Both the position numbers and the translations under genes were made by a program. Of a stretch of 5,634 nt of DNA, positions 5,526 through 5,634 are shown piece after piece. Position 1 is the first letter of the stretch. Every line of letters begins with the position of its first letter. Under the pieces are notes generated by a model, which had not been told where the DNA came from, searched no databases, and was given only the letters and a program-made list of their open reading frames with translations. Source of the stretch: an uncultured bacterium (GTDB lineage: Bacteria; Actinomycetota; UBA4738; HRBIN12); assembly GCA_937881155.1 (NCBI GenBank), contig CALGFI010000150.1, forward strand, positions 1-5,634, given 5' to 3'.

Positions 5526-5634
5526 ATGCACCCAGATCCCGCGGACGTTCGCGCCCACGCATTGTTCGCCTCGCTTGATGGCAAGGAGATCGAGAGACTT
5601 ACCGGCTGGCTCGAGATCCGGACGGCCCAGCCCG
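5526..5634 (+). CDS. Cyclic nucleotide-binding (CNB) domain protein, N-terminal part only
   Basis: Only the first 36 codons are in the window. After a short N-terminus (MHPDPADVRAHA) comes LFASLDGKEIERLTGWLEIR, which lines up with the opening helix of a CNB domain and with residues 11-30 of the other CNB protein here (LFRDLSRRDLERLARWADEV). I infer a CNB-domain protein; whether it has a DNA-binding helix-turn-helix (CRP/FNR regulator) or another output lies beyond the window edge. The ATG at 5526 is supported by a GGAAAGGTGA ribosome site ending 11 bases upstream. An in-frame GTG at 5511 would add MTDPR but lies on top of that site. The frame is closed by TGA at 5445 upstream. Confidence 0.7.
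   Translation, partial: MHPDPADVRAHALFASLDGKEIERLTGWLEIRTAQP

Noticed and set aside
5277..5584. Minus-strand frames across tRNA-Ser
   Set aside because: They translate through the tRNA gene and have no family likeness.
1..5634. A new defence, toxin-antitoxin or mobile system
   Set aside because: The only nuclease-like gene is a DUF429 member without a partner toxin, antitoxin, effector or repeat array; I cannot support a system from it.

Overview
The window is GC-rich (about two thirds G+C in the lines I counted). It carries seven protein-coding genes or gene parts that look real, plus one more partial gene at the right edge, and one tRNA gene. The organism is most likely an uncultured actinomycete-type bacterium. 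The reasons are the high GC, the GTG starts, TANNNT-type -10 boxes placed right against start codons (leaderless style), a CCA-encoding tRNA-Ser, and the protein set. No gene here fixes the species, so this assignment is an inference.

Layout. The left edge holds the end of an ABC transporter permease of the nitrate/sulfonate/taurine (SsuC/TauC) class (+). Six bases later it meets the 3' end of nicotinate phosphoribosyltransferase, pncB (-), the entry step of NAD salvage. From a 69-bp divergent promoter region starts a compact + strand operon: a ureohydrolase of the agmatinase/arginase superfamily, a tiny zinc metallopeptidase with HExxHxxGxxD, and the tRNA adenosine deaminase TadA. These three are joined by GTGA and TGATG stop/start overlaps. 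tadA runs tail to tail into a minus-strand DUF429 gene (RNase H-fold predicted nuclease) with a 29-bp overlap. That gene follows a small stand-alone cyclic-nucleotide-binding (CNB) domain gene on the same strand. To the right is tRNA-Ser(CGA), then a strong hairpin, then a promoter and the first 36 codons of a second CNB-domain protein that runs off the window.

How the genes fit together. The ureohydrolase operon mixes nitrogen/polyamine metabolism, a housekeeping-like metallopeptidase and tRNA modification. This looks like ordinary compact bacterial gene packing rather than a dedicated pathway. The two CNB genes face away from each other across the tRNA gene. The DUF429 gene has lower GC in places and may be a later arrival.

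I see no insertion sequence, CRISPR array, prophage or defence island. The most interesting signals are in the non-coding parts: a matched pair of promoters (TGGACG / TAGCGT) in front of two unrelated genes, leaderless geometry at pncB, the same geometry at the tRNA gene, and a 12-bp repeat of the tRNA D-arm downstream of the tRNA. No clear new biological system is supported by this window alone.
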